DNA of 64,000 bases from Planctomycetota bacterium (GTDB lineage Bacteria; Planctomycetota; UBA1135; GCA-002686595): positions 868,001 to 932,000 of the forward strand of contig JADJNY010000001.1 in NCBI GenBank assembly GCA_016714045.1. Reading direction: 5' to 3'. The notes beneath the pieces are model-generated. The model searched no databases. It was given only the letters and a program-made list of their open reading frames with translations, and was not told where the DNA came from. Made by a program: the position numbers and the translations under genes. Within the stretch, counting starts at the first letter, position 1; each line of letters begins with the position of its first letter. Of the stretch, positions 45,840 through 53,384 are shown piece by piece.

Positions 45840-46292
45840 ATGAACATCACGGAGATCCGCATCAAGCTCCTGGCGAACCAGCGCGACAAGCTGCGGGCCT
45901 TCGCGAGCATGACGATCGACGATTGCCTCGTGATCCGGGACATCAAGATCATCGAAGGGGGACGCGGGCTCTTCGTCGCGATGCCGAGCCGCAAGCTCTG
46001 CGACCGTTGCTCGTCGTGCGCCGCGAAGAACCACATCCGCGCGCGCTACTGCAACGACTGCGGTCACCGCCTCGGCGAAGGGCGCGGCGACCTCGACGAG
46101 CGCGGCCGGCCGCGCCTCTACGCGGACATCTCGCACCCGATCAACCAGGACGCGCGCGACTTCGTGCAGAACCAGATCCTGCGCGCCTACTACGACGAGC
46201 TCGAGCGCTCGAAGCAGGAAGGCTACGTCGCGAAGAGCTTCGACGACCTCGACTACGACTACCTGGACGAGTACTCGGCCGAGGAGCGCTGA
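45840..46292 (+). CDS. spoVG: SpoVG family protein with inserted zinc ribbon
   Basis: The 150-residue product has the SpoVG core at its N-terminus (ITEIRIKLLANQRDKLRAFA, GGRGLFVAMPSRK) and later (YADISHPINQDARDFVQNQI). SpoVG proteins are small nucleic-acid-binding regulators. Between the two halves, residues 52-95 form an extra module with Cys54, Cys57, Cys60, Cys71 and Cys74 in CxxCxxC...CxxC spacing, which is a zinc ribbon. Ordinary SpoVG is about 85-100 residues and lacks it. I recall similar insertions in other planctomycetes. The C-terminus is an acidic tail rich in Asp/Tyr. GAGGAGCGCTGAG at its end provides the ribosome site of the next gene. Confidence 0.88.
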   Translation: MNITEIRIKLLANQRDKLRAFASMTIDDCLVIRDIKIIEGGRGLFVAMPSRKLCDRCSSCAAKNHIRARYCNDCGHRLGEGRGDLDERGRPRLYADISHPINQDARDFVQNQILRAYYDELERSKQEGYVAKSFDDLDYDYLDEYSAEER

Positions 46293-46293
46293 G

Positions 46294-47385
46294 ATGGCGC
46301 GGAAGGCCGCCCGCCGCTCCGCCTCCACGTCCGCCCCGGCCCCCGCGCGCCGGCCCGCTTCCCGAGCGAGCCGGCGCGGTGCGTTTCTAGAGCCGCGGGC
46401 CGCGTCGCGCGCTGGGAACCGCATGGGGCCGCGCATCGCGATCCTCGGCGCCGGCGCCGTGGGGGAAGCGCTCGCGCGCGCGCTCCGCGGGCGCGACGTC
46501 GCGCTGTGGTCGCGTTCGGCGGAGCGCGCGCGCGCCGCCGCGCGGCGCTCGGGTGCGCGCGCCGTGCCCGACCTCGCGCGCGCGGTCGACGAGGCCGAGC
46601 TCGTGCTCGTGTGCGCGCGCGATTCGGCGCTCGCCGAGCTCGTCGCGCGCGTCGCGCGGCTCGAACTCGCGCCGCGCGCGCGCGTCGTGCTCCACACGAG
46701 CGGCGCGCAGTCGGCGCGCGTGCTCGCGGCGCTCGGCGCGCGCGGCTTCGGCTACGGCGCGCTGCACCCGCTCGTGCCCGTGCCGCCCGACGCCCCGGCC
46801 GGCGTCTTCGAAGGCGCGGGCTTCGCGGTCGAGGCGCCGCACCGCTCCGTGCGCGCGGTCGCCGCGGCGCTCGCGCGCGAGCTCGGCGGCGAGCCGTTCG
46901 AGCTCCCGACCGAGCGCGCCGCGCAGACGAAGGGCCGCGCGCCGCGGCGCGGTGCCGGGCGTTCCGCCGCGGCGCGGTCCGCGGGTTCCGCGCACGTTCC
47001 GACCGCGGCGAGCGAGCGCGCGCGCTACCACGCCGCCGCGACGCTCGTGTCGAACGGCAGCCTAGCGCTCGTGTCGCTCGCGCTGCGCGAGTTGCTCCCC
47101 GCGCGGCTCGTGCGCGCGGAGGACCGCATCGCGGCGCGCGCGTTCGCGACGCTGCTCGAGCGCACCGCGAAGAACCTGCGCGCGCTCCCGCCCGAACGCG
47201 CACTGACCGGACCGGTCGCGCGCGGCGACCGCGCGACGCTGCTCGCGCACCTTGCCGTGCTCCCGCGCACGAGCGCTGCCGGCCGCGCGTATCGCGCGCT
47301 GTCCACGGAGCTCGCGCGCCTCGCCCGCGCGGACGGCCGCATCGAGGCGCGCACGGCACGGACGATCGAGCGCGCGCTGCGCTGA
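46294..47385 (+). CDS. Rossmann-fold DUF2520 protein (ProC/pantothenate-like reductase family)
   Basis: The conserved part starts at MGPRIAILGAGAVGEALARAL, an NAD(P)-binding Rossmann motif. It continues through a helical C-terminal DUF2520-type domain (HPLVPVPPDAPAGVF, YHAAATLVSNGSLALVSLA, LTGPVARGDRATL). Such proteins resemble pyrroline-5-carboxylate or ketopantoate reductases, but their substrate is unknown. The linker near residues 205-235 is Arg/Ala/Ser-rich. The ATG at 46294 gives 363 residues and has GAGGAG 8 nt upstream, one base after the spoVG stop. The ATG at 46423 removes a 43-residue basic low-complexity leader and may be the true start. Confidence 0.8.
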   Translation: MARKAARRSASTSAPAPARRPASRASRRGAFLEPRAASRAGNRMGPRIAILGAGAVGEALARALRGRDVALWSRSAERARAAARRSGARAVPDLARAVDEAELVLVCARDSALAELVARVARLELAPRARVVLHTSGAQSARVLAALGARGFGYGALHPLVPVPPDAPAGVFEGAGFAVEAPHRSVRAVAAALARELGGEPFELPTERAAQTKGRAPRRGAGRSAAARSAGSAHVPTAASERARYHAAATLVSNGSLALVSLALRELLPARLVRAEDRIAARAFATLLERTAKNLRALPPERALTGPVARGDRATLLAHLAVLPRTSAAGRAYRALSTELARLARADGRIEARTARTIERALR

Positions 47386-47502
47386 CGGTCTCCGACGCCC
47401 CCGGACGGGCGGGCGTTCGACCGCGGCGTCGTCGCGACCGGTCCGCGGCCGGACGGCGCGAAGAGCCCGCGGGCGCGTCGGAGCCCGACCGCGTGCGGGT
47501 CG

Positions 47503-47519
47503 CGCCGCCCTAGGCGGCG
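47503..47519 (+). promoter_or_regulatory. 7-bp hairpin before the aroDE promoter
   Basis: CGCCGCC and GGCGGCG pair around a CTA loop in the 170-bp gap after the DUF2520 gene. It may end the upstream transcript before the new promoter at 47520. There is no T-run. Confidence 0.3.
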
Positions 47520-47548
47520 TTGGAGCCCGACCACCGCGCCGCTACGCT
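47520..47548 (+). promoter_or_regulatory. Candidate aroDE promoter
   Basis: TTGGAG (47520-47525), a 17-bp spacer and TACGCT (47543-47548) resemble a sigma70 promoter. The -10 ends 7 nt before the ATG at 47556, again suggesting a near-leaderless message. Confidence 0.45.
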
Positions 47549-47555
47549 TCGGCGC

Positions 47556-49301
47556 ATGCCGATCGTCGTGTCGATCCTCGAGCGCTCCGCCGATGCGTTG
47601 CTCCGCGCGGCCGAGCGCGCGGCGCCCGACGCGGACGCGCTCGAGCTGCGGCTCGACGCGCTCGATGCAGCCGCGGTCGAGGCGCTCGCGCCGCGCCTTC
47701 GCGCGCTCGGCAAACCCGTGATCGCCGCCGTGCACGGCGCGGAGGGCTTCGGGACGTTCGCGGGCCCGCTCGAAGCGCGCTTCGAACTCCTGCGCGCCGC
47801 CGCGCATGCCGGCGCCGCCTTCGTCGACGTCGACGCGCGCTTCGCGGCCGCGTTTGGCCCGGCGCCGGCGGGCGCGCGGCGCATCGTGTCGCACCACGAG
47901 AAGGAGGGGACGCCACCTGAACTCGCAGCGCTCTTCGACCGCGTGGAGCGCGCGGCCGCGAGCGGCGACGTGGTCAAGGTCGTGACGCACGCGGCGTGCG
48001 CCGAGGACGGGCTGCGCGTCTTGAGCGAACTCCGCGCGCGCGTGGCGCGCGACGCTGGGCGCGAGCGCACCGCGTTCTGCTCCGGCGAGCGCGGCGCGTT
48101 CACGCGCGTCCTGGCGCCGCTCGCCGGCGCGCGCTTCACGTACGCGGCGCCCGCGGACGGCGCGCGCACGGCGCCGGGGCAGCTCGACGCGCGCGCGCTG
48201 CGCGCGGCGCTCGCCTCCGCGCGCACGCTTCGGCCGCCCGTTGCAGTCTGGGCGGGCAGCGCGCTCGCGGCGACGCGCTGGTTCGCGGTGCTCGGGCGGC
48301 CCGTCGCGCATTCGTGGTCGCCGCGTCTCCACGGCGCGGTGTTCCGCGCTCTCGCGCGCGACGCCGTCTACGTCGCGTGCGAGCCCGACGACGTGGCGCA
48401 CTTCCTCGCGCTCGCGCGCGAACTCCCGTTCGAGGGCTTCTCGATCACGGCGCCGTTCAAGACCGACGCGCTGCGCGCCGCGAGCGAGGTCGCGGAGGAC
48501 GCGGCGGCTCTCGGCGCGGCGAATACCATCGTGCGCACGGAGTCGGGCTGGCGCGCCTCGAACACGGACGCGCCCGCGGTACGCGCGGCGCTGGCGAGCG
48601 CGTGCTTCAGCGCGAGCAAGGGCACCCAGTCGAGCATTCGCGCGGGCGGGCCCGTGAGCGCGAGCGGAACGGAGGCCCACGGAGCGGCGCTAGGCACCAC
48701 TTCGGCCCGCGGAGCGCCGCTCGGCACCACCTCCTTGCACGGCGCGCGCGCGCTCGTCGTCGGCGCGGGCGGCGCCGCGCGCGCGGCCGTGTGGGCGCTC
48801 GTCGGCGCGGGCGCGGAGGTCGCCGTGCACGCGCGCCGCGGCGCCGAGGCCGACACGCTCGCGAGCGCGTTCGGCGCGCGCTCCCTAACTGCCGACGCAG
48901 TGGTGCGTGAACGCTTCGACGTGCTGGTCCATGCGACGCCCGCGGGCTCGCGCGCGAGCGCCGATGCGTGCGCCGTGCCCGTCGAGTGGCTGTCGCCCGG
49001 CATGCGCGTGCTCGATGCCGTCTACCGTCCGGCGGAAACCGAGCTCCTCCGTCGCGCGCGCGCGCGCGGCTGTGTCGCCGTGCCCGGAACGACGTGGTTC
49101 GCGCTCCAGGCGCGCCTGCAGGCGGCGCTGTTCGTCGGCCGAGTCGGCGCCGAGCGCGTCGACGCGAAGGCGCTCGAAGCGGCGCTCGCGGCGGAGCTCG
49201 AGTCCCTTTCGCGCGAGGAGTCGGAGCCGGATGCGACCCGCGCGCGCGCGGCCGGCTCCGATCGCGCCGCGCCGCGCGCGAGCGATGGGGGCGTGCCGTG
49301 A
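47556..49301 (+). CDS. aroDE: Fused 3-dehydroquinate dehydratase (type I) / shikimate dehydrogenase
   Basis: The 581-residue enzyme carries two steps of the shikimate pathway. Residues 1-230 are a type I dehydroquinase: ALELRLDALDA, His in VSHHEKEG and the Schiff-base Lys in GDVVKVVTHA. Residues 245-560 are shikimate dehydrogenase: VLGRPVAHSWSPRLHGAVF, the catalytic Lys in FSITAPFKTDAL, GAANTIVRTESGWRASNTD and the NADP loop VVGAGGAARAAV. Between the substrate domain and the NADP loop is an unusual insert of about 45 Ser/Thr/Gly/Ala residues that contains a 30-bp tandem duplication. The fusion itself is known from plants and some bacteria, including Chlamydiae and planctomycetes. The start is the ATG at 47556. 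Confidence 0.93.
   Translation: MPIVVSILERSADALLRAAERAAPDADALELRLDALDAAAVEALAPRLRALGKPVIAAVHGAEGFGTFAGPLEARFELLRAAAHAGAAFVDVDARFAAAFGPAPAGARRIVSHHEKEGTPPELAALFDRVERAAASGDVVKVVTHAACAEDGLRVLSELRARVARDAGRERTAFCSGERGAFTRVLAPLAGARFTYAAPADGARTAPGQLDARALRAALASARTLRPPVAVWAGSALAATRWFAVLGRPVAHSWSPRLHGAVFRALARDAVYVACEPDDVAHFLALARELPFEGFSITAPFKTDALRAASEVAEDAAALGAANTIVRTESGWRASNTDAPAVRAALASACFSASKGTQSSIRAGGPVSASGTEAHGAALGTTSARGAPLGTTSLHGARALVVGAGGAARAAVWALVGAGAEVAVHARRGAEADTLASAFGARSLTADAVVRERFDVLVHATPAGSRASADACAVPVEWLSPGMRVLDAVYRPAETELLRRARARGCVAVPGTTWFALQARLQAALFVGRVGAERVDAKALEAALAAELESLSREESEPDATRARAAGSDRAAPRASDGGVP
48681..48740 (+). repeat. 30-bp tandem duplication inside aroDE
   Basis: Two copies of a 30-bp unit (48681-48710 and 48711-48740), each with GGAGCG.CGCT.GGCACCAC, encode the repeat GAALGTTSAR / GAPLGTTSLH in the interdomain insert. 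The period equals the repeat period at the aroDE-aroK junction. Confidence 0.65.
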
Positions 49302-49419
49302 GGCGTGCGAAAGATGGGTGCGGAGCCGTGACGAGCGAGAGCGCGGGGGTGCGCGCCGTGACGCGCAGGAGCGATGGATGCACGCCGTGACGCACACGAG
49401 CCAGGGGTGCACGCCGTGA
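49277..49419 (+). repeat. Five degenerate 29-30-bp tandem repeats at the aroDE-aroK junction
   Basis: The anchor GCCGTGA occurs at 49295, 49325, 49355, 49384 and 49413, so the spacing is 30, 30, 29 and 29 bp. Each unit also holds a GGGTGC or ATGCAC core. The first anchor supplies the TGA of aroDE and the last supplies the GTG proposed as the aroK start. The repeats therefore fill the whole 114-bp gap between the two genes. Confidence 0.7.
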
Positions 49420-49988
49420 CGCGCACGCGCCGCCACGTCGCGCTGGTTGGCCTGCGCTGCTCGGGCAAGTCGAGCGTCGGCCGCGAGCTCGCGCAGCTCC
49501 TCCATGCGCCGTTCGTCGACCTCGACGACGAGCTCACGCGCGTCGCGAACTCGACCGCCGGCAGCGCGCGCTTCGCGAGCGCGGGCGACGTGCTCGCGCA
49601 GTGGGGCGAGACGACGTTCCGCAGCCTCGAGAGCCAGGTGCTGCGCGAGGTCCTCGAAGCGCGCGAGGGGCGCGTGCTCGCGACCGGCGGAGGCGCCGTG
49701 CTCGCGCCCGCGAACCGCGCGCAACTCGCGCTGCGCGCGCGCTGCATCTGGCTGCGCGCCGGGCCAGCCGAACTCGCGCGCCGCCTGCGCGCCGACCCGA
49801 CGCCGCGCCCGTCGCTCACGGGCCGCGACCCAGGCGACGAGCTCGTCGAGCTCGCGCGCGCCCGCGGTCCGCTCTACGCGGAGGTCGCGGACTGGACGCT
49901 CGAAACGGCCGCCCACACGCCCACGGAGCTCGCGCGGCTCGTCTTCGAACACCTCGTGGAGGACAAGTCTTCTCGCGATGGGGGTTGA
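49416..49988 (+). CDS. aroK: Shikimate kinase
   Basis: The 190-residue cytoplasmic kinase phosphorylates shikimate at O3, the step after shikimate dehydrogenase. Walker A is GLRCSGKSS, the shikimate-binding Asp lies in FVDLDDELTR, the glycine loop is LATGGGAVLAP, and the lid contains RPSLTGRDPG. The start is uncertain because the upstream tandem repeats offer several codons. GTG at 49416 is chosen, and ATG at 49374 would add 14 residues encoded by the repeats. Homology begins at HVALVGLR. It directly follows aroDE, so three consecutive shikimate reactions are co-located. Confidence 0.93.
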   Translation: MTRTRRHVALVGLRCSGKSSVGRELAQLLHAPFVDLDDELTRVANSTAGSARFASAGDVLAQWGETTFRSLESQVLREVLEAREGRVLATGGGAVLAPANRAQLALRARCIWLRAGPAELARRLRADPTPRPSLTGRDPGDELVELARARGPLYAEVADWTLETAAHTPTELARLVFEHLVEDKSSRDGG

Positions 49989-50025
49989 TCTTGGCGCGTC
50001 GAGTCCTCAGAATGCGCCCCTGAAT

Positions 50026-50102
50026 CGCGGGGTGGAGCAGTCTGGCAGCTCGTCGGGCTCATAACCCGGAGGTCGCAGGTTCGAATCCTGCCCCCGCTAC
50101 CA
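50026..50102 (+). tRNA. Initiator tRNA-Met (CAT)
   Basis: A 77-nt cloverleaf includes encoded CCA. The anticodon CAT is at 50060-50062. Two initiator hallmarks are present: a C1-U72 mismatch at the end of the acceptor stem, and three G-C pairs (GGG/CCC) in the anticodon stem. The T loop reads GGTTCGAATCC. It starts 37 nt after aroK. Confidence 0.96.
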
Positions 50103-50108
50103 TTCACC

Positions 50109-50150
50109 GAGAGGACCGAGGCCACGTGGCCCGAGTCCTCTCCTCGTTTT
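50109..50150 (+). terminator. Rho-independent terminator after tRNA-fMet
   Basis: GAGAGGAC (50109-50116) pairs with GTCCTCTC (50135-50142), and inside it GGCCAC pairs with GTGGCC. CTCGTTTT follows with four T. It lies 6 nt after the tRNA. Confidence 0.85.
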
Positions 50151-50311
50151 CCGACCGGCGTTCATGGAGCGCCTTGCTGGGGAGTGCCGCGAGGCGGCCG
50201 ACCCGCGGACTCCAGCACGAGTACCGCGGCGTGTAGCATGCCTGCGGTTCGTCCCTGCGGATGATCCCTGCCCGCGGACTCCGCCGGCATTCCATGGAAC
50301 AGGAGCCGGGC

Positions 50312-52510
50312 ATGCTGCGCGTGAGTGCGTTGCTTTCGATCGTGTTGTCGCTCTCCATCGTCGCCCCTCTGCGCGCGAGCGATGAGCCGGGGCACTCCAA
50401 GCACGGCTCCGCCTTCGACACGGGGCTGCGGCAGAAGCCCTGGAAGATGGAGGGCATTGGCCACTCGCACTTCCCGATCACCACGAAGGTGCCCGAAGTG
50501 CAGGAGTGGTTCGACCAGGGCAACACGCTCCTGCACTCCTTCTGGTTCGAGGAGGCCGAGCGCTCGTTCCGCTGGTGCATCCAGCTCGATCCCGACTGCG
50601 CGATGGCGTACTGGGGGCTCGCGCGCTGCGGCATGAACTGGTTCGCGAGCCAAGGCCCGGCCGCGGATCCCGCGCTGAAGCGCTACCGCGACTTCCTCAA
50701 GGAGGCGGTGCGCCGCAAGGGGAGCGTGAGCGAGCGCGAGCGGATGTACATCGAGGCCTGGGGTGACGGTTTCGACGCGGCCGTCGCGAAGCCAACCGAG
50801 GTGCTCGCGCGCCGGCTGCAGAAGCTCGTGATCGCGTTCCCCGACGACGTCGAGGCCAAGGCGCTCTACGCGCTCTTCTCGATCCGGCCCGACGGCGCGC
50901 TCGGCACGGAGATGGTGATCCGCGCGGTGCTCGCGAAGGAGCCGGACCACCCGGGCGCGCACCACTACCGCATCCACAACTGGGACGGCGTCGCGACGGA
51001 GCAGGGCCTCTCGAGCTGCGCGCGCTACGGACCCGCGGCGCCGAACGTCGGGCACGCGAACCACATGCCCGGCCACAACTACTCGAAGCTCGGCCTGTGG
51101 CACGAGGCCGCGATCAGCATGGACTCGGCGACGCGCGTCGAGCTGCGCTACATGAACGAGCGCCTCGCGCTGCCGTTCGAGACGTGGAACTTCGCGCACA
51201 ACCGCAACTACCTCTGCTACATCCAAGAGCAGCTCGGCATGGAAGCGGCGGCGCGCGCCGGTGCGCGCACGTTGCTCGCCGCGCCGCGCAATCCGAACCC
51301 GACGAACGAGGACGGAGACGAGACCTTCTCGGAGGGGTTGACCGCGCTCGTGCGCGGCCTCGTGAAGTTCGAGCGCTGGGACACGATCCTCGAGAAGGGT
51401 TCGATCCCTTGGGGCGAGACCCCCGAGGACGAGAGCATGAAGGCCTGGGTCGAAACCCTGGCCTTCGCCGGGCTCGGCAGAGCCGTCGACGCGCGGGCGC
51501 GCTTCGGCGAGTTCGAGGCGTCGATCGCGGCGCTCGAGAAGAAGGACCCCGACGCGAAGAAGCACGCGAAGCCCGAGCTGGAGGTCGCGGAGGGCCTCGT
51601 GTTCGCGGCCGAGGGCAACGTGCTCGACGCGACGCGCCTGCTCGGTGCGGCGGCGGACGCCGAGCGGCATGCCCGCGAAGCGGACGAGTACGAGAACGAC
51701 CCGCCCTTTCGCCCTTGGCCCGTCCACCGCCTGCTCGGCGACGTGTTCCTCGGCCGCGGCGAGCCGCGCCTCGCGGTCGAGGCCTACGAGCTCGCCCTGA
51801 AGGTGGAGGCCAACGACGCGTTCACGCTCTCGGGCCTCGCGCGCGCTCACGCACAGCTCGGGAACCGGGACGCGGCGCAGCGCCACGCGAACGCGCTCGC
51901 TCACGTTTGGTCGGGCGCCGATGCGGGCCTCGAGTGGCGCACGAGCGTCGACGCGCTCGGCCTCGTGACGAAGCCGTTCGCACCGACGCCCGCGCCCGAG
52001 CGCCGCTACGAGCCCGCGAAGCTCGACGCGCTCGGCCCGAACCTCTGGGCGCCGTTCGCGGCGCCCAAGCTCGATTGCGTCGACTCCGAGGGAGTGGCCG
52101 TGCGCCTCGAGGACCTGCGCGGCAAGAACGTGCTGCTCGTCTTCTACCTCGGCAAGGAGTGCGTGCACTGCATGGAGCAGCTGCGCTCGATCGACGGCAA
52201 GAAGAGCGAGCTCGCGAAGCTCGACACCGTCGTGCTCGCGGTCAGCAGCGCGAGCCCGGAGAAGAACAAGTCCGCGCAGGAGCTCGGCGAGCTCTCCGTG
52301 CGGCTCCTGTCCGACAAGGACCACGAGAACGCGCGGCGGTTCACGTCCTACGACGACTTCGAGGGGATCGAGCTCCACTCGACGATCCTGATCGACAAGC
52401 AGGGCCGCGTGCACTGGAAGCGCACGGGCGGCGACCCCTTCCAGGACGTCGACTTCCTGGTCGCGGAGTTGACGCGCATGAACGAGGCGGGGGAGAAGAA
52501 GTCGCCGTGA
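50312..52510 (+). CDS. Secreted TPR protein with C-terminal thioredoxin-like (AhpC/TSA) domain
   Basis: The 732-residue product has a signal peptide (LRVSALLSIVLSLSIVAPLRA). Residues 50-560 are helical, with TPR units (FDQGNTLLHSFWFEEAERSF, RLAVEAYELALKVEANDAF) and His-rich loops (HPGAHHYRIHNWDG, HANHMPGHNY). Residues 580-725 form a peroxiredoxin/TlpA-like domain (DLRGKNVLLVFYLGKECVHC) with a CVHC redox pair, ending HSTILIDKQGRVHWKRTGG. It probably acts in periplasmic thiol redox or protein quality control. The ATG at 50312 has AGGAG 7 nt upstream; an ATG at 50294 is also in frame. A TAGCAT hexamer at 50234-50239 may be a promoter element. Confidence 0.8.
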   Translation: MLRVSALLSIVLSLSIVAPLRASDEPGHSKHGSAFDTGLRQKPWKMEGIGHSHFPITTKVPEVQEWFDQGNTLLHSFWFEEAERSFRWCIQLDPDCAMAYWGLARCGMNWFASQGPAADPALKRYRDFLKEAVRRKGSVSERERMYIEAWGDGFDAAVAKPTEVLARRLQKLVIAFPDDVEAKALYALFSIRPDGALGTEMVIRAVLAKEPDHPGAHHYRIHNWDGVATEQGLSSCARYGPAAPNVGHANHMPGHNYSKLGLWHEAAISMDSATRVELRYMNERLALPFETWNFAHNRNYLCYIQEQLGMEAAARAGARTLLAAPRNPNPTNEDGDETFSEGLTALVRGLVKFERWDTILEKGSIPWGETPEDESMKAWVETLAFAGLGRAVDARARFGEFEASIAALEKKDPDAKKHAKPELEVAEGLVFAAEGNVLDATRLLGAAADAERHAREADEYENDPPFRPWPVHRLLGDVFLGRGEPRLAVEAYELALKVEANDAFTLSGLARAHAQLGNRDAAQRHANALAHVWSGADAGLEWRTSVDALGLVTKPFAPTPAPERRYEPAKLDALGPNLWAPFAAPKLDCVDSEGVAVRLEDLRGKNVLLVFYLGKECVHCMEQLRSIDGKKSELAKLDTVVLAVSSASPEKNKSAQELGELSVRLLSDKDHENARRFTSYDDFEGIELHSTILIDKQGRVHWKRTGGDPFQDVDFLVAELTRMNEAGEKKSP

Positions 52511-52748
52511 GGCGTGGGCGGGCTAGGGCGTAGCAGCGGAGCGCGCTCGGACCCGGAGTCACCGACGCTCCCGATTCGCGGGCCGACCCGGGCTCTTCGG
52601 CCTGGGGCGTCTTCCCGTTCCGACGCCTCCCGCCGCGCTCTTCCGCCCGCGGTCGCCGGGCGCGGCCGCTCGCGCATCGCGCAAAGCTCGGTCTCGCGCG
52701 TCCTGGACCGCCGGGGATCGACTATCCTCGCCGGGGGAGGACTTCCGG

Positions 52749-53375
52749 TTGGCTCGCACCCCGGATGACGACACCGTAGACCTGTTGCAGCGATGGTATG
52801 CCGGCGACGCCGGGGCGCTCGAGCGCCTCGTCGCGGACAACCTCGACTGGATGCGGGAGCACGTCCGTCGGCACATGCCGGCCGAGCTGCGACCGAAGTG
52901 CGACTCGACGGACTTCGTGCACGACGGTGTCGTCAAACTGCTCCGCTTCGGGCCGCGCTACGCCCCGGCGAGTCGCGCGCAGTTTCGCGCGTTCGTGGCT
53001 GAGGTCCTGGTCAACGTCGTGCGCTCGCAGCGCGGCGCGTGGTCGGCGGCGCGGCGCGACCTCGCGCGCGAACAAGCGCTGCCGGACCATCCGGACGACG
53101 CGCCGGCCGACGCGCGTGTCTCAGGCCAGCCGGACCGCGCGGCCGAGCGCGCGGAGCTCCGCTCGTGGCTCGAACTCGCGCTCGAGCTGCTCCCTCCGCT
53201 CGATCGGCGCCTCGTCGAGCTGCGGCTCCACGACGAGCGCACCTTCGTCGAGATCGCGGCCGAGCTGGGCCTCGACTCCGCGGACGCCGCGCGCAAGCGC
53301 CTGCAGCGCGTGCTCCCGGAGCTCGCCGTGCTCGTGAAACGTCTCGAATCGGTGCTGGATTCCCCGGCCACCTGA
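52749..53375 (+). CDS. ECF-type RNA polymerase sigma factor
   Basis: The 208-residue product has the two ECF sigma domains. Sigma-2 covers about 10-90 (LLQRWYAGDAGALERLV, DSTDFVHDGVVKLLR). Sigma-4 covers about 140-200 (LELLPPLDRRLVELRLHDER, TFVEIAAELGLDSADAARKR), including a helix-turn-helix. It lies 9 nt before a Ser/Thr kinase gene. Planctomycetes and some myxobacteria have ECF groups whose activity is controlled by a linked Ser/Thr kinase, so this is likely the case here. The start is a TTG at 52749 with GGGGGAGG about 8 nt upstream; no suitable ATG exists. A TATCCT hexamer at 52723-52728 may be the -10 box. Confidence 0.88.
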   Translation: MARTPDDDTVDLLQRWYAGDAGALERLVADNLDWMREHVRRHMPAELRPKCDSTDFVHDGVVKLLRFGPRYAPASRAQFRAFVAEVLVNVVRSQRGAWSAARRDLAREQALPDHPDDAPADARVSGQPDRAAERAELRSWLELALELLPPLDRRLVELRLHDERTFVEIAAELGLDSADAARKRLQRVLPELAVLVKRLESVLDSPAT

Positions 53376-53384
53376 GCCTCGCCC

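Noticed and set aside
49277..49419. CRISPR array
   Set aside because: The units are contiguous, degenerate 29-30-bp tandem repeats with no spacers of constant length between conserved repeats, and no cas genes are present.
50026..50102. Elongator tRNA-Met
   Set aside because: The C1-U72 mismatch and the three G-C pairs in the anticodon stem mark an initiator tRNA.
52511..52748. A small gene or RNA between the TPR-redox gene and the sigma factor
   Set aside because: The 238-bp gap shows no coding bias or extended structure beyond a TATCCT hexamer near the sigma gene.
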